From Opitutaceae bacterium (GTDB lineage: Bacteria; Verrucomicrobiota; Verrucomicrobiia; Opitutales; Opitutaceae), in assembly GCA_018402455.1 (NCBI GenBank), contig JAGYIG010000019.1, forward strand, positions 1 to 60,765: a stretch of 60,765 bases of DNA, written 5' to 3'. A program made the position numbers and the translations under genes. The first letter of the stretch is position 1. Each line of letters opens with the position of its first letter. Positions 45,653 through 55,026 of this stretch are shown here, piece by piece. A model generated the notes under the pieces. It was not told where the DNA came from. It searched no databases and saw only the letters and a program-made list of their open reading frames with translations.

Positions 45653-47578
45653 TTGAATACTCCTGAACCCAGCTTCTCCGGCCTCGATCAGTCCGATTAT
45701 TTCGTCGTGGTCTTGTATCTCGTCGCCGTCTTCGGCGCCGGCTTCCTCTTCACCAAGCACAACAAGTCCGGCAAAGACTTCTTCGTGGGTGGCAACCGTA
45801 TCCCGTGGTGGGCCGCCGGGGTCTCCCTCTATATGTCGACCTTCTCGGCCTGGATGTTCACCGGTGCGGCCAGTTTTGTCTACAACACGAGTTGGTTCGG
45901 TATCCTGTTTTTCGTCGCCAATCCTCTCGGTTTTGTCATCGGCTTCTTGCTCTCGGCGGTCAAATGGAGAAGGGCCCGCTTGTCGTCGCCCGTGGAATAC
46001 GTGGAGGAGCGCTACAACCACACCACGCGTCTGGTCATCGGACTCGTGCTCTGTGTGAGCATGCTCTACTGGCCCGGTCAACACCTCGCGGCCGTGGCCC
46101 GCATCTCGGCGCCGGCTCTGTTCCCCGATGTGCCTTGGGCGGTCAACGGGCTGATCATTTTCTTCGGTTTCTTCGTCCTGCTCTATTCGGTCGCCGGGGG
46201 CATCTGGGCGGTGAGTATGACCGATGTGTTGCAGTTCATCGTGCTGCTCGCGGTCTGCGTGGTGCTGCTCATAATCGTGTTTTTCGGGGCCAACCCCATC
46301 ACCCCGACGCAACTGCTGGAGGGCGTGCCGCCCCTGGCTTGGGAGCACACCTTGCCCAACGGAGCGTATTATACGCCGCTGTATATGATCGGGCTCGTGG
46401 CCCATGCCATCTTCGGCAACGCGGTAGGTGACAAGGCCCAACGGTTTTTCCTGGTCAAGGACGAGCGAGCGGCGCTGCGCACCGGCTGGATGACCATCGC
46501 GCTGTATGCCCTGTCGCCCTTTCTCTTCGGCTTGCCGCCCTTGGTCGGCAAATTCCTTTGGCCGGAGGTCAGCCAGCTTGTGGCCTTCGCCGGCAGCTCG
46601 AAGCCCGAGGAGTCCATTTTTATCGCGGTGGTGGTGCACTACCTGCCCGCCGGGATCGTGGGGCTGTTCATCGCCGCCATGATCGCCGCCTCGATGTCGG
46701 CCCTCGACAGCGTGTGGAATACCTTGTCCTCCATCGTTTCGATCGATCTTTACAAGGGCCACTTCCGCAAAGAAGCCACGCAGACCGAACTGCTTTGGGT
46801 CGGCCGCATCGTGGTGGTCTTTCTCGCCCTCGCCGCCATCGCCATGGCCATCATCATCGTCAATAGCTCCTGGGGGCTGTTCACTTTCGCTAACATCGTG
46901 CTGGGGCTAGTGGGCATCCCGGTGAGCGTGCCTTTATTGGTGGGGGTCATCACCAAAATCCCCTCCACTTGGGCGGCCATCCCTTCGATCGTCAGTGGCA
47001 TCGCCGTGGCTTCGTTAACCCGCTTCGATTTCAATTGGGAACTGGGTTCGCAATACATCGCCGTCGTGCTCACCACCTTCATCGTATTGATGATCTCCCG
47101 CTGGCTGGGCAGCCTGCACAATCGCAGCCGCCTGCACGCGGCCCTCGGTTGTGTGGCTCTGGGGGCCACGGTCTTCCTCAGTCTGGGCGCCGTGTCCACC
47201 CATGATATCACCGGCAACTGGGTGCCCCGTCTCATCGGCGGCGAAGCCTCCGCGATCTGGTTGAGTCTGACCGCGGGCGGAATCGCCGTGCTGAGCTTCG
47301 TCTTCACGCCGGTTTACGGCCGGGACATCACCGCCCTGCCCGAGCGCACCGCCGACTTCTACCAGCGAATCGCGCGCCCCGTGGATGTGGCGGCCGAGGT
47401 CGGCGAAAATCTCAACGAGGCACGTCCCAGCCAAATCATCGGCTGGAGCGCCATCGGTCTGGCCGTGGTGCCGTTGGTCTTTCTGGTGATCTACGGTGGG
47501 GCCAACGCCTTCGCCTATCTGACGCTGGCGGCGATCCTGTTTGTGATGGGGGGAGCCTTTCTCAAGGCCTCGAACTGA
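45653..47578 (+). CDS. Sodium:solute symporter (SSS family)
   Basis: 641 residues with about thirteen or more membrane helices. SSS landmarks are GKDFFVGGNRIPWWAAGVSL, STFSAWMFTGAAS, MIAASMSALDSVWNTLSSIV (the Na2-site region) and SIDLYKG. Such proteins take up sugars, amino acids or organic acids with sodium; this one resembles the sugar/sialic-acid-type branch but the substrate is not fixed. TTG start at 45653 inferred from the conserved SDYFVVVLYLVAVFGAGF helix beginning at residue 13. Confidence 0.88.
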   Translation: MNTPEPSFSGLDQSDYFVVVLYLVAVFGAGFLFTKHNKSGKDFFVGGNRIPWWAAGVSLYMSTFSAWMFTGAASFVYNTSWFGILFFVANPLGFVIGFLLSAVKWRRARLSSPVEYVEERYNHTTRLVIGLVLCVSMLYWPGQHLAAVARISAPALFPDVPWAVNGLIIFFGFFVLLYSVAGGIWAVSMTDVLQFIVLLAVCVVLLIIVFFGANPITPTQLLEGVPPLAWEHTLPNGAYYTPLYMIGLVAHAIFGNAVGDKAQRFFLVKDERAALRTGWMTIALYALSPFLFGLPPLVGKFLWPEVSQLVAFAGSSKPEESIFIAVVVHYLPAGIVGLFIAAMIAASMSALDSVWNTLSSIVSIDLYKGHFRKEATQTELLWVGRIVVVFLALAAIAMAIIIVNSSWGLFTFANIVLGLVGIPVSVPLLVGVITKIPSTWAAIPSIVSGIAVASLTRFDFNWELGSQYIAVVLTTFIVLMISRWLGSLHNRSRLHAALGCVALGATVFLSLGAVSTHDITGNWVPRLIGGEASAIWLSLTAGGIAVLSFVFTPVYGRDITALPERTADFYQRIARPVDVAAEVGENLNEARPSQIIGWSAIGLAVVPLVFLVIYGGANAFAYLTLAAILFVMGGAFLKASN

Positions 47579-47605
47579 GCGAGCGGCACTGATCCTCGCT
47601 GATGG

Positions 47606-47902
47606 GGCCGTCAGCCTGCTGGTTTTTAACGCCAAGGCGCAAAGACGCCAAGGCCGCGAAGGTGGGGTTAGAGAGGCAGGGGGCCGGGCGCGGTCAAGCC
47701 GCGCCCCTAAGAAGCGAGGTAGGGGCGCACCTTGCGCGCGCCCGCAGCGGAGTGGAACCGTAAATTTTTGGTGGTAACCAGGGTTTCGAAGCCAAGGGGG
47801 CGAAGGTGGTGGGATGGAGGCAGGTGCGGTCACGCCCTACCGCCGCACCCAAGGGAGCAACCGCTGGACCGTCCGCCGCTAGGATGGAGCAGGCTGACGG
47901 CG
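47606..47902. mobile_element. MITE-like non-coding element with 14-bp inverted ends
   Basis: GCCGTCAGCCTGCT (47607-47620) and its exact complement AGCAGGCTGACGGC (47888-47901) bound about 295 bp of non-coding DNA that fills the gap between two convergent genes. Inside, a unit starting CGAAGGTGG and containing a hairpin (first copy GGGCGCGG/CCGCGCCC at 47686-47706; second GGTGCGG/CCGCACC at about 47823-47849) is present twice. The left part also holds a short tandem motif ACGCCAAGG at 47629-47653. No transposase frame. Confidence 0.6.
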
Positions 47903-47911
47903 GCCCGCAGC

Positions 47912-49084
47912 TCAGTAAACGTCGCGCTGGTAGCGCTTGTCCTTTTTGAGCTGCTTCACGTAGGCTACGGCATCGTCCATCGACATGTCGCCGTGCTCCG
48001 CTACGATGTCGTGCAGGGCTTGATCAACATCCTTGGCCATGCGCTTTGCGTCTCCACAGACATAAAAAATCGCGCCGGTCTGCAGCCAAGCCCAGAGCTC
48101 GGCGCCGCTCACGCGCATCTTGTCCTGCACGTAGACCTTCTCCGCCTGGTCGCGGGACCATGCCAGGTCGAGCTTATGCACATCGCCGCTGGCCACATAG
48201 TCCTTCCATTCGTCGGCGTAAAGAAAATCGGTGGCCTCGTGTTGATCGCCAAAAAAAATCCAATTGCGACCCGTACCGCCCTGACCGGCCCGCTCCTGCA
48301 CAAAGGCGCGAAACGGCGCGATCCCCGTTCCCGGCCCCACCATGATGATATCCGTGCCGGCATGATCTTCTGGGAGCCCAAAATGGGAGTTGGAAACAAA
48401 GACCGGCACGGGGGTTTCGTTCACCTGCACGCGATCCGCCATGAAGGTGGAGCACACTCCGACGCGATGGCGATCGTTGGTTTCATACCGAACGACCGCA
48501 ACCGTCAGGTGCACCCCCTGCGGTGAAACCCGCGGAGAGGAGGCGATGGAGTAGAGCCGCGGCATCAGCTTGCGCTGCAAGTCCACCAACTCCGCAGGGG
48601 TCAACTTCGCACTGCTGAACTCGTTGAGGATGTCGATATAGTGGCGCTGCTCCAACCAAGGCTTGAGCGCTTCCGCGTTATCCGGCGCCACCAGTTCCTC
48701 CAATTTGATTTTTTCCGCCGGATCGGTGGCCTTGGTGACGAGGGTCTTCAGCAGCAGCGGGGTCGGGCCTGCCAAGGCCAAACGGCTGGTCAAGGCTTCC
48801 CGCAGCGTGATCGGCTGCTCGAGTTTGAGCATCTTCGGGGAGACCAACTCGTCTCCGGTGGCACCAAGCACCTCGAGCAGTTCCTCCACTTCCTCGATTC
48901 GGTTGGTCGCAAAAACCCCCAGCGAATCGCCGACGGTGTAGGTGAGACCGCTGCCGACAATATCGACCACAAAATGTCGGGTTTCCTTGGCGGAGCCCTC
49001 TTGGTTAAGGAGGCGGTTTTCGGAAATCCGGGCCAGAAACGGATGGGTCTTCGAGTAGGGAGAGGCGTCGTTTTGAGCGGACAT
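47912..49084 (-). CDS. Flavodoxin-less sulfite-reductase-type flavoprotein (FAD/NADPH domains)
   Basis: 390 residues from ATG 49084. It contains only the ferredoxin-NADP reductase half of CysJ: a connecting domain, the FAD motif RLYSIASSP (176-184), GVCSTFMAD, the NADPH-binding GPGTGIAPFRAF, the YVCGDAKRM motif and the aromatic C-terminal end RDVY. The N-terminal FMN-binding flavodoxin domain of CysJ is absent. It should move electrons from NADPH to a separate carrier or hemoprotein; no CysI homologue is adjacent. Frames upstream of 49084 antisense to rluB are not part of the gene. Confidence 0.85.
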   Translation of the reverse strand: MSAQNDASPYSKTHPFLARISENRLLNQEGSAKETRHFVVDIVGSGLTYTVGDSLGVFATNRIEEVEELLEVLGATGDELVSPKMLKLEQPITLREALTSRLALAGPTPLLLKTLVTKATDPAEKIKLEELVAPDNAEALKPWLEQRHYIDILNEFSSAKLTPAELVDLQRKLMPRLYSIASSPRVSPQGVHLTVAVVRYETNDRHRVGVCSTFMADRVQVNETPVPVFVSNSHFGLPEDHAGTDIIMVGPGTGIAPFRAFVQERAGQGGTGRNWIFFGDQHEATDFLYADEWKDYVASGDVHKLDLAWSRDQAEKVYVQDKMRVSGAELWAWLQTGAIFYVCGDAKRMAKDVDQALHDIVAEHGDMSMDDAVAYVKQLKKDKRYQRDVY

Positions 49085-49208
49085 GCAGGCCCAATTCATC
49101 AATTTCCCCCCGCCTCGCGCAAGCCTTTGTTTGGTTCCCGCGAATAACCCGGAATAAGCAGGCTGACAGCTTGCCTCTGTTCTCGAATTCCAACCAACTG
49201 CCCCAGTC

Positions 49209-50006
49209 GTGAAATCTGCCGAAGTTCGTCTCCAAAAATTCATTGCCGACGCCGGGGTGTGCTCCCGCCGCGCCGCGGAGGCGCTCATCGAGGCCGGTGA
49301 CGTCCACGTTAATGGCAAAGTCGCCCAGATTGGGCAAAAAGTCATTCCCGGGGAGGACGAGGTGTCGGTCGACGGCAGTCGGATTCGCCTCCCCCGCGGC
49401 GAGGCCATGACTTTGGCCGTGCACAAGCCCCGGGGCTTGGTCTGCTCCAACGACGATCCCCACAATCCAGGCACGGTCTTCGACCTGCTGCCGCCCCAGT
49501 TGGCGGCCCGACGTTTTTTTTGCGCCGGTCGCCTCGACAAGGATTCGGAGGGCTTGGTGATTTTGACCAGCGATGGCGAACTCGCCAACCGCCTGATGCA
49601 CCCGCGGAACGTCGTGGTGAAACGTTATCACGTGAAATTGGAAAATCCGTTTCCCAGTAGCCGCCTCACCCGCCTGATCAAGGGAGTCAAAATCGAAGAG
49701 GATTGGTTCCGCGTTGAACGGGCTGCCTTGGTCAATCCGCGCAACGACGAATCCAACGAACTCGACGTCTGGATGCACCACGGAAAGAAGCGGGAAATCC
49801 GCCAGCTCTTTCTCGCGCTCGGATTTCCCGTCAAACGCCTGCGCCGCTATCAAATTGGAGCCTTCCCGCTGCGGGGAATCCCGTTGCGCGCGGTTAAGCA
49901 ACTTTCTAACAAGGAAATTGCCCGTTTTTTCCAGACTCCGTCCGCCCCGCGACCGCATCATGACGCCATCGTGATCAAGCCTAAACGCTCATCCCATGCT
50001 CGTTAG
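49209..50006 (+). CDS. rluB: rRNA pseudouridine synthase (RsuA/RluB family)
   Basis: Isomerises a specific uridine in ribosomal RNA. 265 residues: S4 RNA-binding domain (RLQKFIADAGVCSRRAAEAL) and catalytic domain with Asp110 in CAGRLDKDSEGLVILTSDGE, plus GKKREIRQLFLALGFPVKRL. RluB versus RluE/RsuA is not fully resolved. Overlaps the next gene by 11 bases. Confidence 0.88.
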   Translation: MKSAEVRLQKFIADAGVCSRRAAEALIEAGDVHVNGKVAQIGQKVIPGEDEVSVDGSRIRLPRGEAMTLAVHKPRGLVCSNDDPHNPGTVFDLLPPQLAARRFFCAGRLDKDSEGLVILTSDGELANRLMHPRNVVVKRYHVKLENPFPSSRLTRLIKGVKIEEDWFRVERAALVNPRNDESNELDVWMHHGKKREIRQLFLALGFPVKRLRRYQIGAFPLRGIPLRAVKQLSNKEIARFFQTPSAPRPHHDAIVIKPKRSSHAR

Positions 50007-50799
50007 ATCCCTCCTCTTTCTTATCCTTTGCACGGCCGGCCCACTCTGGGCCGATCTCGCGACTCGATCGACCCCCGTCCACGTGCGCCCCGACTCCGGA
50101 TCGGTGGTAGTAAAATTGGTCAACCCCGGCGAAACGCTGCCGAAGACAATCACCGTGGGAGGCACCCCCGACGGCTGGATTGCCGTGGCTCTGCCCGGCC
50201 CGCACGAGGTCTTCGTCCGCAACAGCGAAATCAATAAAAGCCTCGACGTGAAACCGGGAGCCCCCCTCCGCCTGAAGGCCGAGACCGACGCCGCGGTGCT
50301 GACCCACGCCACCGCGGAGGATGACATGGAGATCACCGGCCTGCGGGGCCGCTGGACCCAGCTCACCCTCAATCAGACCGTGACGGGCTACATTTTCGAC
50401 GCCCCTGGCCCCGGCTCCACCACCGCCGCTCAAGTGAAAAAAACGCCCGTCCAAGACGTGAACTCCGTCACCCCGACCGCTGGCAGCAGCGCGCGCCCCA
50501 CGGTGGGCCAAGCCGTCGACCGCACGGCGGCCGAACGTCGAAGTCTGGCCGAATTGCCGCGGCTGTTCGAAGGACGACTCTCCTCCACCCGGTCCCCCTT
50601 GCGTCCCCGCCGCCCTTTCGACTTCGCGCTGCAGGCCGACGATGGCACCCGCTTCGCCTATCTCGACTTGACCAGAATCCTGCTGCGCACCCCCGTCGAA
50701 AACTACCTCAACCTTAACGTCGTCGTTTACGGCGTCGCTCGTCCGATCCCCGACACCAAAGATATCGTCATCGCCGTCGAATCGATGCAGCTTCGCTAA
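49996..50799 (+). CDS. Exported SH3-like domain protein
   Basis: 267 residues with signal peptide LVRSLLFLILCTAGPLWA. Residues 20-75 and 80-130 read as two bacterial SH3-like units (VHVRPDSGSVVVKLVNPGE, then TGLRGRWTQLTLNQTVTGYI), followed by a Pro/Ser/Thr-rich linker and a conserved C-terminal beta part (FALQADDGTRFAYLDL). Likely a periplasmic wall- or protein-binding factor; no enzyme motif. Starts inside the end of rluB. Confidence 0.75.
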   Translation: MLVRSLLFLILCTAGPLWADLATRSTPVHVRPDSGSVVVKLVNPGETLPKTITVGGTPDGWIAVALPGPHEVFVRNSEINKSLDVKPGAPLRLKAETDAAVLTHATAEDDMEITGLRGRWTQLTLNQTVTGYIFDAPGPGSTTAAQVKKTPVQDVNSVTPTAGSSARPTVGQAVDRTAAERRSLAELPRLFEGRLSSTRSPLRPRRPFDFALQADDGTRFAYLDLTRILLRTPVENYLNLNVVVYGVARPIPDTKDIVIAVESMQLR

Positions 50800-50818
50800 T
50801 CTCCCCGTCTAAATTTTT

Positions 50819-51697
50819 ATGGAACTCATCAGCGGAAACCAGATCGCCGCCGACATCATCGCCGAACTCAAACAAGAGGTCTCAGCGCTCTCCGGCCGAC
50901 CTCCCTGCCTCGCCCTCGTTCGCGTCGGTGACGACCCCGCCTCCGTCTCTTACGTCAAAAAGAAGGAGAAAACCGCGGCGGAAATCGGGGTGACCAGCCG
51001 CATCATCCTGCCACCCGAGAGCATCAGCCAAGGTGAACTCGAAGCGCTCATCGATGAGCTTAATGCCGATCCGGACGTCGATGGTATTCTGGTGCAGTCT
51101 CCTCTGCCCGGTGAGTTGGATGAGCTCGCGATATTCCGGCGGGTGTTGCCCACGAAGGATGTGGACGGCTTCCATACCCTGAACCTCGGCAAAATCGCCC
51201 AAGAAGATGAGACGGGGTTCGCCTCATGCACCCCGGCTGGCATCATGGAGATGCTGGCCCGCAGCGACGTTGATCTGCGCGGCAAACACGTGGTGGTCGT
51301 GGGGCGCTCGTTGATCGTGGGCAAACCGGTCGCCCTGCTGGCCCTGCAAAAAAAGGCCGGCGCCAACGCCACGGTGACGATATGCCACTCCGCCACCGCC
51401 GACCTCCCCGCCCTCACCCGACAGGCCGACGTGTTGATCGCCGCGATTGGCCGGGCCCACTTTGTCACCAAGGACATGGTCAAACCCGGAGCTGTCGTCA
51501 TCGATGTGGGCATCAACCGCATGCCCGACGCGTCGCGCAAATCCGGTTATCGATTGGTTGGCGATGTGGAGTTTGACGGCGTCGCCCCGTTGACTGCCAA
51601 GATCACGCCGGTGCCGGGGGGAGTCGGTCCCATGACGGTCGCCATGCTGATGAAAAACACCATCAAAGCTCACCGGCTCAGCTCGCTCTCCGGCTGA
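50819..51697 (+). CDS. folD: Bifunctional methylenetetrahydrofolate dehydrogenase/cyclohydrolase
   Basis: Interconverts methylene-, methenyl- and formyl-tetrahydrofolate. 292 residues. Catalytic Tyr45 and Lys49 in [41 protein letters not shown] loop [16 protein letters not shown] and C-terminal [15 protein letters not shown]. Normal length. Separated from the SH3 gene by 19 bp and from the hybrid kinase gene by 30 bp. Confidence 0.96.
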   Translation: MELISGNQIAADIIAELKQEVSALSGRPPCLALVRVGDDPASVSYVKKKEKTAAEIGVTSRIILPPESISQGELEALIDELNADPDVDGILVQSPLPGELDELAIFRRVLPTKDVDGFHTLNLGKIAQEDETGFASCTPAGIMEMLARSDVDLRGKHVVVVGRSLIVGKPVALLALQKKAGANATVTICHSATADLPALTRQADVLIAAIGRAHFVTKDMVKPGAVVIDVGINRMPDASRKSGYRLVGDVEFDGVAPLTAKITPVPGGVGPMTVAMLMKNTIKAHRLSSLSG

Positions 51698-51727
51698 TCC
51701 TCGCCCACCACCCTGCCCCGCCGCCTT

Positions 51728-52846
51728 ATGTCCGTCCCGCGCATTCTGGTAGTCGACGATCAGATGATCAACGTCCAGCTGCTCAAGCGCAAATTGGAGC
51801 GGCACAACTTGGCGGTGATTCCGGCCTACTCGGGTCAGGAGGCACTCGATGCCGTGGAAACTGAGAAACCGGATCTCATTCTCCTCGACGTGATGATGCC
51901 GGAAATGGACGGCATTGAAGTCTGCCGCCGGCTGCAAACGCGCGACGACACCCGCACGATTCCTGTGATTTTCATCACGGCGCGAAACACCAAAGAAGGC
52001 AAAATCGAGGGCTTGGCGGTGGGCGCGGTCGACTACATCACCAAGCCGATCGATTTGGACGAGACCTTGGCGCGGGTGCAGACCCAGCTTCGCTTTGTTA
52101 ACATCAACCGGGAGATGGTGGACCTGCAGCGGCGCTTGGTGGAGGCCCGTCGCAATGCCACCATTGGCGCGGTGACGCAGGGCATCGCGCACAACCTCAA
52201 CAATCTGCTGGGGGTGGTGATCGGCTATTTGGATTTGATCAAGACGGTGGCCGACAATCCCGATGCCGTGCGCAAGAATACGGGGCAGGTGGAAAAGGCC
52301 ATCGACCGCATTATCAACATCATCAAGCAACTCAACACGGTGGTTACCAAGACCCGGCTTCCCACCCAGAGGTTTCCCCTGTCCCAATTGATCGACGGTG
52401 CCATCCAACGCTTCGAAACGGAGCACAGTTTGCGCGATGCGGTTTTTGTCGACAACCCGGCAGGCGACCTCGCGATCGCCAGTCACGTCGAAGTCTTCGA
52501 AAACTCCGTGGCGGCGCTCCTGAACAATGCCTGGGAGGCCTACGACGAATCGCCGGAAAACTCCCGCACCGTGGGTCTCTCCGTAGCCGTAATCGAAAAC
52601 GACGAAGATCCGATGGTCGAAATTCACATCGAAGATCACGGTCGGGGGATTCCCGATCATATCCGCGACCATATGTTTGAACCGTTCATCAGCTCCAAGC
52701 ACACGGTGGGAGTGGGCATGGGACTCACGGTGGCGCGCAACGCCCTGCGCCAATTGGGCGGTGACCTGATCGTAGAGGATCGCCCCGGCGGAGGCACCGT
52801 CGCCATCGCCAAACACCCCCTCAACCCGGTCAAAAAACATGCCTGA
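51728..52846 (+). CDS. Hybrid protein: N-terminal receiver plus C-terminal histidine kinase
   Basis: 372 residues. Receiver domain at 4-120 with Asp10/Asp11, phospho-acceptor Asp54 (LILLDVMMPEMDG), Thr84 and Lys106 (YITKPID). Kinase part: phospho-His155 in GIAHNLNNLLGVV, N-box NNAWEAYDE, DHGRGIP and GVGMGLTVAR. No input domain or membrane helix, so it is a soluble kinase that is itself controlled by phosphorylation from another kinase. Overlaps proC by eight bases. Confidence 0.9.
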   Translation: MSVPRILVVDDQMINVQLLKRKLERHNLAVIPAYSGQEALDAVETEKPDLILLDVMMPEMDGIEVCRRLQTRDDTRTIPVIFITARNTKEGKIEGLAVGAVDYITKPIDLDETLARVQTQLRFVNINREMVDLQRRLVEARRNATIGAVTQGIAHNLNNLLGVVIGYLDLIKTVADNPDAVRKNTGQVEKAIDRIINIIKQLNTVVTKTRLPTQRFPLSQLIDGAIQRFETEHSLRDAVFVDNPAGDLAIASHVEVFENSVAALLNNAWEAYDESPENSRTVGLSVAVIENDEDPMVEIHIEDHGRGIPDHIRDHMFEPFISSKHTVGVGMGLTVARNALRQLGGDLIVEDRPGGGTVAIAKHPLNPVKKHA

Positions 52847-53645
52847 GATTGCCTTCATCGGCGCCGGACGCATGGCTGGGGCCATCGTCGACGGATTACT
52901 CACCACTCGGGCGGTTGCGGCGGCGCAAATCGCCTGTTACTCAGCATCGGGCAATAGCGCCCGGGCGCTGGCTCAACGAACCGGGATCAAGCACGCCGCC
53001 GATCTACCCGAGCTTTTGAGCACGGCAGATCTGGTGGTCGTGGCCTTCAAACCCCAGCATCTGGCGGGCGCTGACCCCCGCTTGATGACGCTGACGGCGG
53101 ATAAGTTGGTGCTCTCCGTGCTCGCGGCCAAAACCACCGCCCGTCTGGCAGAGGTGTTCCCTCAAGCCAGAAACATCATCCGCACCATGCCCAACACCCC
53201 CAGCGCCATCGGGGCCGGAATCACCGGTTGGTGTGCCCTGAAATCGATTTCCGCCGATGATCGCCAGAGCGTTATCACCGTGCTGGGCGCGATTGGCCAG
53301 GAGATGGCAGTGCCCGAGGACAAAATTGATGCCCTGATGGGAGTGAGTGGTTGCGGCCCCGCCTTTGTTTTTGAGTTTACCGGGGCCTTGCGCGATGCCG
53401 GCGTGGCCGCCGGACTGGGCCAAGACGAAGCCGAAAAACTGGCGGTGGCAACGGTGCTGGGCTCGGCCCGACTGATGGCGCGCTCAGAACTGTCGCCCGA
53501 AACGCTGCGCGACCAGGTAACTTCCCCCCATGGTACCACCTTTGCGGGCCTGCAAGTGCTGGAGGCCCGGCAGTTCAGAGAGACGATGCGAGCCGTGGTC
53601 GCCGCCGCCAAGGCCCGTTCGGCTGAACTTGCCGCAGAACCATAA
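52839..53645 (+). CDS. proC: Pyrroline-5-carboxylate reductase
   Basis: Last step of proline synthesis, NAD(P)H-dependent. 268 residues: Rossmann start IAFIGAGRMAGAIVDGLL, VAFKPQHL, RTMPNTPSAIGAGIT, GVSGCGPAFVFEF and the C-terminal signature TSPHGTTFAGLQVLE. Its start lies inside the hybrid kinase gene. Ends at the shared terminator. Confidence 0.95.
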   Translation: MPEIAFIGAGRMAGAIVDGLLTTRAVAAAQIACYSASGNSARALAQRTGIKHAADLPELLSTADLVVVAFKPQHLAGADPRLMTLTADKLVLSVLAAKTTARLAEVFPQARNIIRTMPNTPSAIGAGITGWCALKSISADDRQSVITVLGAIGQEMAVPEDKIDALMGVSGCGPAFVFEFTGALRDAGVAAGLGQDEAEKLAVATVLGSARLMARSELSPETLRDQVTSPHGTTFAGLQVLEARQFRETMRAVVAAAKARSAELAAEP

Positions 53646-53674
53646 AAAAACCGCCGATCTTCATCGGCGGTTTT
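53644..53674. terminator. Bidirectional terminator between proC and cytochrome c gene
   Basis: AAAACCGCCGAT (53647-53658), loop CTTC, ATCGGCGGTTTT (53663-53674). Seven As on the left give a T-run on the minus strand and four Ts serve the plus strand, so it can end both convergent transcripts. Confidence 0.88.
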
Positions 53675-53696
53675 ACGAGAAAGCGGAACCGTAGGC

Positions 53697-54368
53697 TCAG
53701 AGATCGGCGGCCGTGAGCATCGTGGTGCGGTCAGCGGTGGCCGCCCGCACTTCCGCGACCCGCTCCACCGTAATCTCACTGGCCTCGTTACCCCATTCCT
53801 GACGGATGTAAGTGAGCACATAGGAAATCTGCTCGTCACTCCAGTTGTAGGTTCCGGACGGACCGAACGCCGGCATGAGGCCGTTGTATTGAACGCCGTT
53901 CACCTCCATCGGCCCTTGCAGCCCGTGAATGAGGATGTTGATCAAGCGGTCTTCGTCACCCGTGACATAATCAACGGCGGCCAACGGGGGAAAGGCGCCG
54001 GGGATCCCCATGCCATTGACCTGGTGACAAGCCACACAGACTTGTGCGTAGAGGCGTTGGCCCACGGCGATGGGATCGATTGCAACCACGGTGTCATCCG
54101 GCATGTGCTTATCCGGGTTGAACCGCTTATCCTGAATCTGCGTCGCCAGCCCCAAGCCTTCCGACAGGCCCGCCCGATTATGGATGAAGTAGATCGCCAC
54201 CAGAAAAATCATGGTGGAAACAAAGCCCAGCATGAAGAGCGGCATGAGGGAGTAACCTTCCTTCGGTTCCTCCTGATTCGCCAGCATGCGCCCATGCACC
54301 ACCTGAATGTCGTGATCGGAGGCGCCTGATGCCTCACGGCGGAAATCGTTATTTGAATTATCACTCAT
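53697..54368 (-). CDS. Membrane-anchored monohaem cytochrome c
   Basis: 223 residues, last gene of the respiratory cluster. One membrane helix at about 40-62 (YSLMPLFMLGFVSTMIFLVA) preceded by EEPKEGYS; haem site CVACH (Cys111, Cys114, His115) and Met ligand in NGLMPAFG. It stands where ccoP stands in cbb3 operons but has one haem rather than two. ATG 54368 is one base after the ccoO-like stop. Confidence 0.88.
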   Translation of the reverse strand: MSDNSNNDFRREASGASDHDIQVVHGRMLANQEEPKEGYSLMPLFMLGFVSTMIFLVAIYFIHNRAGLSEGLGLATQIQDKRFNPDKHMPDDTVVAIDPIAVGQRLYAQVCVACHQVNGMGIPGAFPPLAAVDYVTGDEDRLINILIHGLQGPMEVNGVQYNGLMPAFGPSGTYNWSDEQISYVLTYIRQEWGNEASEITVERVAEVRAATADRTTMLTAADL

Positions 54369-54369
54369 C

Positions 54370-55026
54370 TTATTGGCCCTCCTCCTCGGCTGCGGCATCG
54401 TCCGATGCTTCTTTTTCCGGATACACGTATTGCGTCTCGGGGTAAGCGTAAACGTCTTCGAGATAACTCAGGTAGGCGACCAAGGAGCGGGCCCGTTCAG
54501 TCGGGATAACCTGATAACCGGGGGCAACCGCCACATCGAGAGCATCCTTGGAACGTTCGCCGCTGATTTTGGATTCTTCGAACAGGAACCGGTAAGCGGG
54601 CATGTTGGATCCGGGCAACGCCTGCTCCGGAGCGTATAGCAGCTGGTAGAAGTCCTCCGGACTCTCATAACGCGCGCCCACATTACGCAGATCCGGACCG
54701 ATCCGGTTGTGGCCGAGTTGCACGGTTTTTTCGTGAAGGTAGTCGCGGGCGACACTGGCCCGCTCACCCCAACCACGGGTTAAGTCTCCGCCCAGATCAG
54801 CGCGGCGAACCTGTTGGGTGTGGCACGCAGCGCAGCCCAAATCGGTGTAAACCATGGCCCCCCGGGCCACAATGCCCGGCTGGGGCGCCGGAAAAGATTT
54901 CCCCTCCATGGCATCATAATGCGGGGTCAAGGTGCCGTAGCCCAGTTGATTGGCGAGGATCGCCGCCGTCCAGGAGAAGGCCAACAGGGCAAAGGCACCC
55001 AAGAAGATATAGGGTCCGCGATTCAT
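54370..55026 (-). CDS. ccoO: CcoO-like cytochrome c subunit (cbb3 subunit II type)
   Basis: 218 residues. N-terminal membrane anchor (YIFLGAFALLAFSWTAAILA), haem site CAACH (Cys65, Cys68, His69), then NRIGPDLRNVGARY and GSNMPAY with the probable Met ligand, all as in CcoO. The C-terminal tail is acidic. Start overlaps the ccoN-like stop by four bases. Unlike its partner, this subunit keeps its haem motif. Confidence 0.88.
   Translation of the reverse strand: MNRGPYIFLGAFALLAFSWTAAILANQLGYGTLTPHYDAMEGKSFPAPQPGIVARGAMVYTDLGCAACHTQQVRRADLGGDLTRGWGERASVARDYLHEKTVQLGHNRIGPDLRNVGARYESPEDFYQLLYAPEQALPGSNMPAYRFLFEESKISGERSKDALDVAVAPGYQVIPTERARSLVAYLSYLEDVYAYPETQYVYPEKEASDDAAAEEEGQ

Noticed and set aside
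47607..47901. Reading the 14-bp inverted ends as one terminator for the convergent genes
   Set aside because: The arms are about 270 bp apart with structured repeats between them, so they do not form an intrinsic terminator; mobile-element ends fit better.
51224..52906. A 560-codon minus-strand frame opposite folD and the hybrid kinase
   Set aside because: It is a shadow of well-defined genes; composition is rich in His, Asp and Arg without motifs.
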